Source: Bacteriovoracaceae bacterium
GTDB taxonomy: Bacteria > Bdellovibrionota > Bacteriovoracia > Bacteriovoracales > Bacteriovoracaceae
Length of the DNA: 64,000 nt
Assembly (NCBI GenBank): GCA_018649885.1
Contig: JABIHA010000084.1
Span: 62,001 to 126,000, forward strand
Direction of reading: 5' to 3'
Below are positions 62,844-64,000 of the stretch, piece by piece; the stretch's first letter is position 1, and each line of letters begins with the position of its first letter. Made by a program: the position numbers and the translations under genes. Below the pieces are notes generated by a model. That model saw nothing but the letters and a program-made list of their open reading frames with translations, had not been told where the DNA came from and searched no databases.

Positions 62844-63749
62844 TCACGACTTCTTAATTACGGTTCTAATCTTAGCGGCAATTCTCTCAATCTCCCTATG
62901 GTAATCATTTTCCCTGAGGCGAAATTTTCTATTTTGGCCCTCTTTCAGATCATCAATATATTTTTCAAGAGCGTAAATAGGCCCGCTAATTCGATGGGCC
63001 AAAAATAACCCAAAGATAAAACAAAGAGAGCCAAGGGTCAGGACAATGGGAACCATTCCATATGCCAAAATACTGAGAACTTTTGTCTTAAAGACAGATC
63101 GTGGAATAACATCTGACATTAAACTATAAAAGAATAAGGTATTAAAAATAGTGGCAAGACTTACTACCATGACAAAAATAAAACCCAGACCATACTGAAA
63201 TCTGGGGTTGATAATTCTTAGAACTTTTCTTTGATTATTATAGAGCCACAAAACTTTTCTGTTACCGATAAAATAGCGAAGGGCCAAAAAGAGACCCACA
63301 AATATATAGACTCCACTAAAGTTAAAAGCGATTGTTTTCGAAGGTATGATCATTAGTTGAAAGTATTTAATAAAAAATCCATAAGAGAAGTAATCCCAAG
63401 TATTACTAGTGACACCCACAGCTGCTAAAGTGAGAAAGAATCGAAGCCAAAAATTTCCAGATCGCCTTAGGAAGAAAAAGCAAAATGAAGTATAGAGAAT
63501 AGAAAATATTCCAAATGAAAAACTGTGAAGAAATACTCTGGTAATTTGGTAATCTACTGAGACTAAATTGACGCCATAATCAGGTATCAGTTGCATTGCT
63601 AACACTCTATGGCCAAATATGGACAGAGGATATCCTGGGCGAACTTGGTAAATCCACATTTTAAATGAATGATCGAGAAACAAGAGCACTATAAAGAATA
63701 AAATAAGAATGAGATCTTCTCTTTGAATGGAAAATTTGAATTTTTCCAT
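62844..63749 (-). CDS. LspA-like membrane domain fused to a HAMP domain
   Basis: 301 residues. The first 180 residues follow signal peptidase II topology, including LDHSFKMWIYQVRPG, SNTWDYFSYGFFIKYFQ and IAFNFSGVYIFVG. The Asp of N-x-x-D (NTWD) is kept, but the second catalytic Asp region reads FNFSGVY instead of the N-x-A-D form, so peptidase activity is doubtful. Two more helices and a HAMP linker follow (AHRISGPIYALEKYIDDLKE, about 248-267), with no kinase or MCP output. It might be a regulatory membrane protein. Confidence 0.7.
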   Translation of the reverse strand: MEKFKFSIQREDLILILFFIVLLFLDHSFKMWIYQVRPGYPLSIFGHRVLAMQLIPDYGVNLVSVDYQITRVFLHSFSFGIFSILYTSFCFFFLRRSGNFWLRFFLTLAAVGVTSNTWDYFSYGFFIKYFQLMIIPSKTIAFNFSGVYIFVGLFLALRYFIGNRKVLWLYNNQRKVLRIINPRFQYGLGFIFVMVVSLATIFNTLFFYSLMSDVIPRSVFKTKVLSILAYGMVPIVLTLGSLCFIFGLFLAHRISGPIYALEKYIDDLKEGQNRKFRLRENDYHREIERIAAKIRTVIKKS

Positions 63750-63770
63750 AAATTAATTGTAGCACAAAAC

Positions 63771-64000
63771 TTAGGACTTTTTGATAGGACGGCCTTGCAT
63801 TAAAATATCGTCTCTAAAGGTCATCAGTTTTACCTTGTCGAGAAAGTAATATTCTTTAAGGGAAGAGAATGCCAAGCCGTGAATGGCCTCGATCCCTTCA
63901 CCGAAAAACTTGGGGGCTATAAAGGTACTGACTTTATCAGCTAGGCCTTCTCGAAAAAAAGAGCTAAGCACTTTTGCTCCTCCTTCAACAAAGATAGACG
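63771..64000 (-). CDS. RibD C-terminal-type reductase (5' end outside window)
   Basis: The last 76 codons of a minus-strand gene that continues past 64000. They read SIFVEGGAKVLSSFFREGLA, then VSTFIAPKFFGEGIEAI and a C-terminal MQGRPIKKS. This is the NADPH-binding end of the RibD/DHFR-like reductase of riboflavin biosynthesis (VEGGxxL, PxxxGG-like FFGEG). The GC-poor codon use matches its neighbours. Confidence 0.85.
   Translation of the reverse strand, partial: SIFVEGGAKVLSSFFREGLADKVSTFIAPKFFGEGIEAIHGLAFSSLKEYYFLDKVKLMTFRDDILMQGRPIKKS

Noticed and set aside
1..64000. CRISPR array
   Set aside because: No run of regularly spaced direct repeats with spacers; the phased repeats at 42228-42300 are too short and close.

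Overview
The window is AT-rich bacterial DNA from a Gram-negative organism. It carries many signal-peptide and lipoprotein genes, outer-membrane-type proteins, PrkA-type kinase, MsrAB, Pcm, RluA and an SRAP protein. The dense set of secreted proteases and secreted proteins without recognisable domains, plus RCC1, LamG and von Willebrand A proteins, fits a Bdellovibrionota or Bacteriovorax-like predator. That placement is inference from gene content; there is no rRNA or phylogenetic marker here.

Positions 1-37400 are chromosomal. They hold a run of mostly single-gene units: periplasmic OB-fold protein, lysoplasmalogenase-like protein, Pcm, LamG lipoprotein, LytTR regulator, a kinase/cupin pair, exported MsrAB, a subtilase lipoprotein, an RCC1 protein, an M3-like peptidase, several secreted proteins, two HExxH putative metalloproteases, two AraC/GyrI regulators, a histidine kinase, a vWA protein and GNAT enzymes. 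Several genes here are damaged or look damaged: a truncated frameshifted gene at 364-620, a 109-bp tandem duplication in the LamG gene, an O-methyltransferase split by a -1 shift at a T8A8 tract, and a GFA-family gene with one in-frame TAA.

Positions 37403-52403 are an integrative and mobilizable element of about 15 kb inserted at the 3' end of tRNA-His. A 13-bp core, which is the tRNA 3' end, is repeated at both ends. The left arm is one minus-strand operon, mobC-mobA-(nested mobB-like)-xis-int. The cargo is a DsrE-like gene, a Fic protein preceded by 11-bp-phased repeats, a MerR-controlled mercury-type operon without a reductase, a 29-codon ORF whose ribosome site lies in a GC-rich stem, a type IIG-like restriction-modification protein with a companion gene, and, next to the tRNA, a two-gene operon of a GHKL/Hsp90-like (sacsin-type) ATPase and an AlbA-HEPN protein. 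That last pair is the best candidate for an undescribed defence system.

Positions 52404-64000 return to chromosome: tRNA-His, SRAP protein, an outer-membrane-like protein, HAD phosphatase, RluA pseudouridine synthase, PrkA with a small membrane partner, a three-gene FGE-like/lipoprotein/outer-membrane operon, a triple-repeat secreted protein, an LspA-like HAMP membrane protein, and the 3' end of a RibD-type reductase gene.
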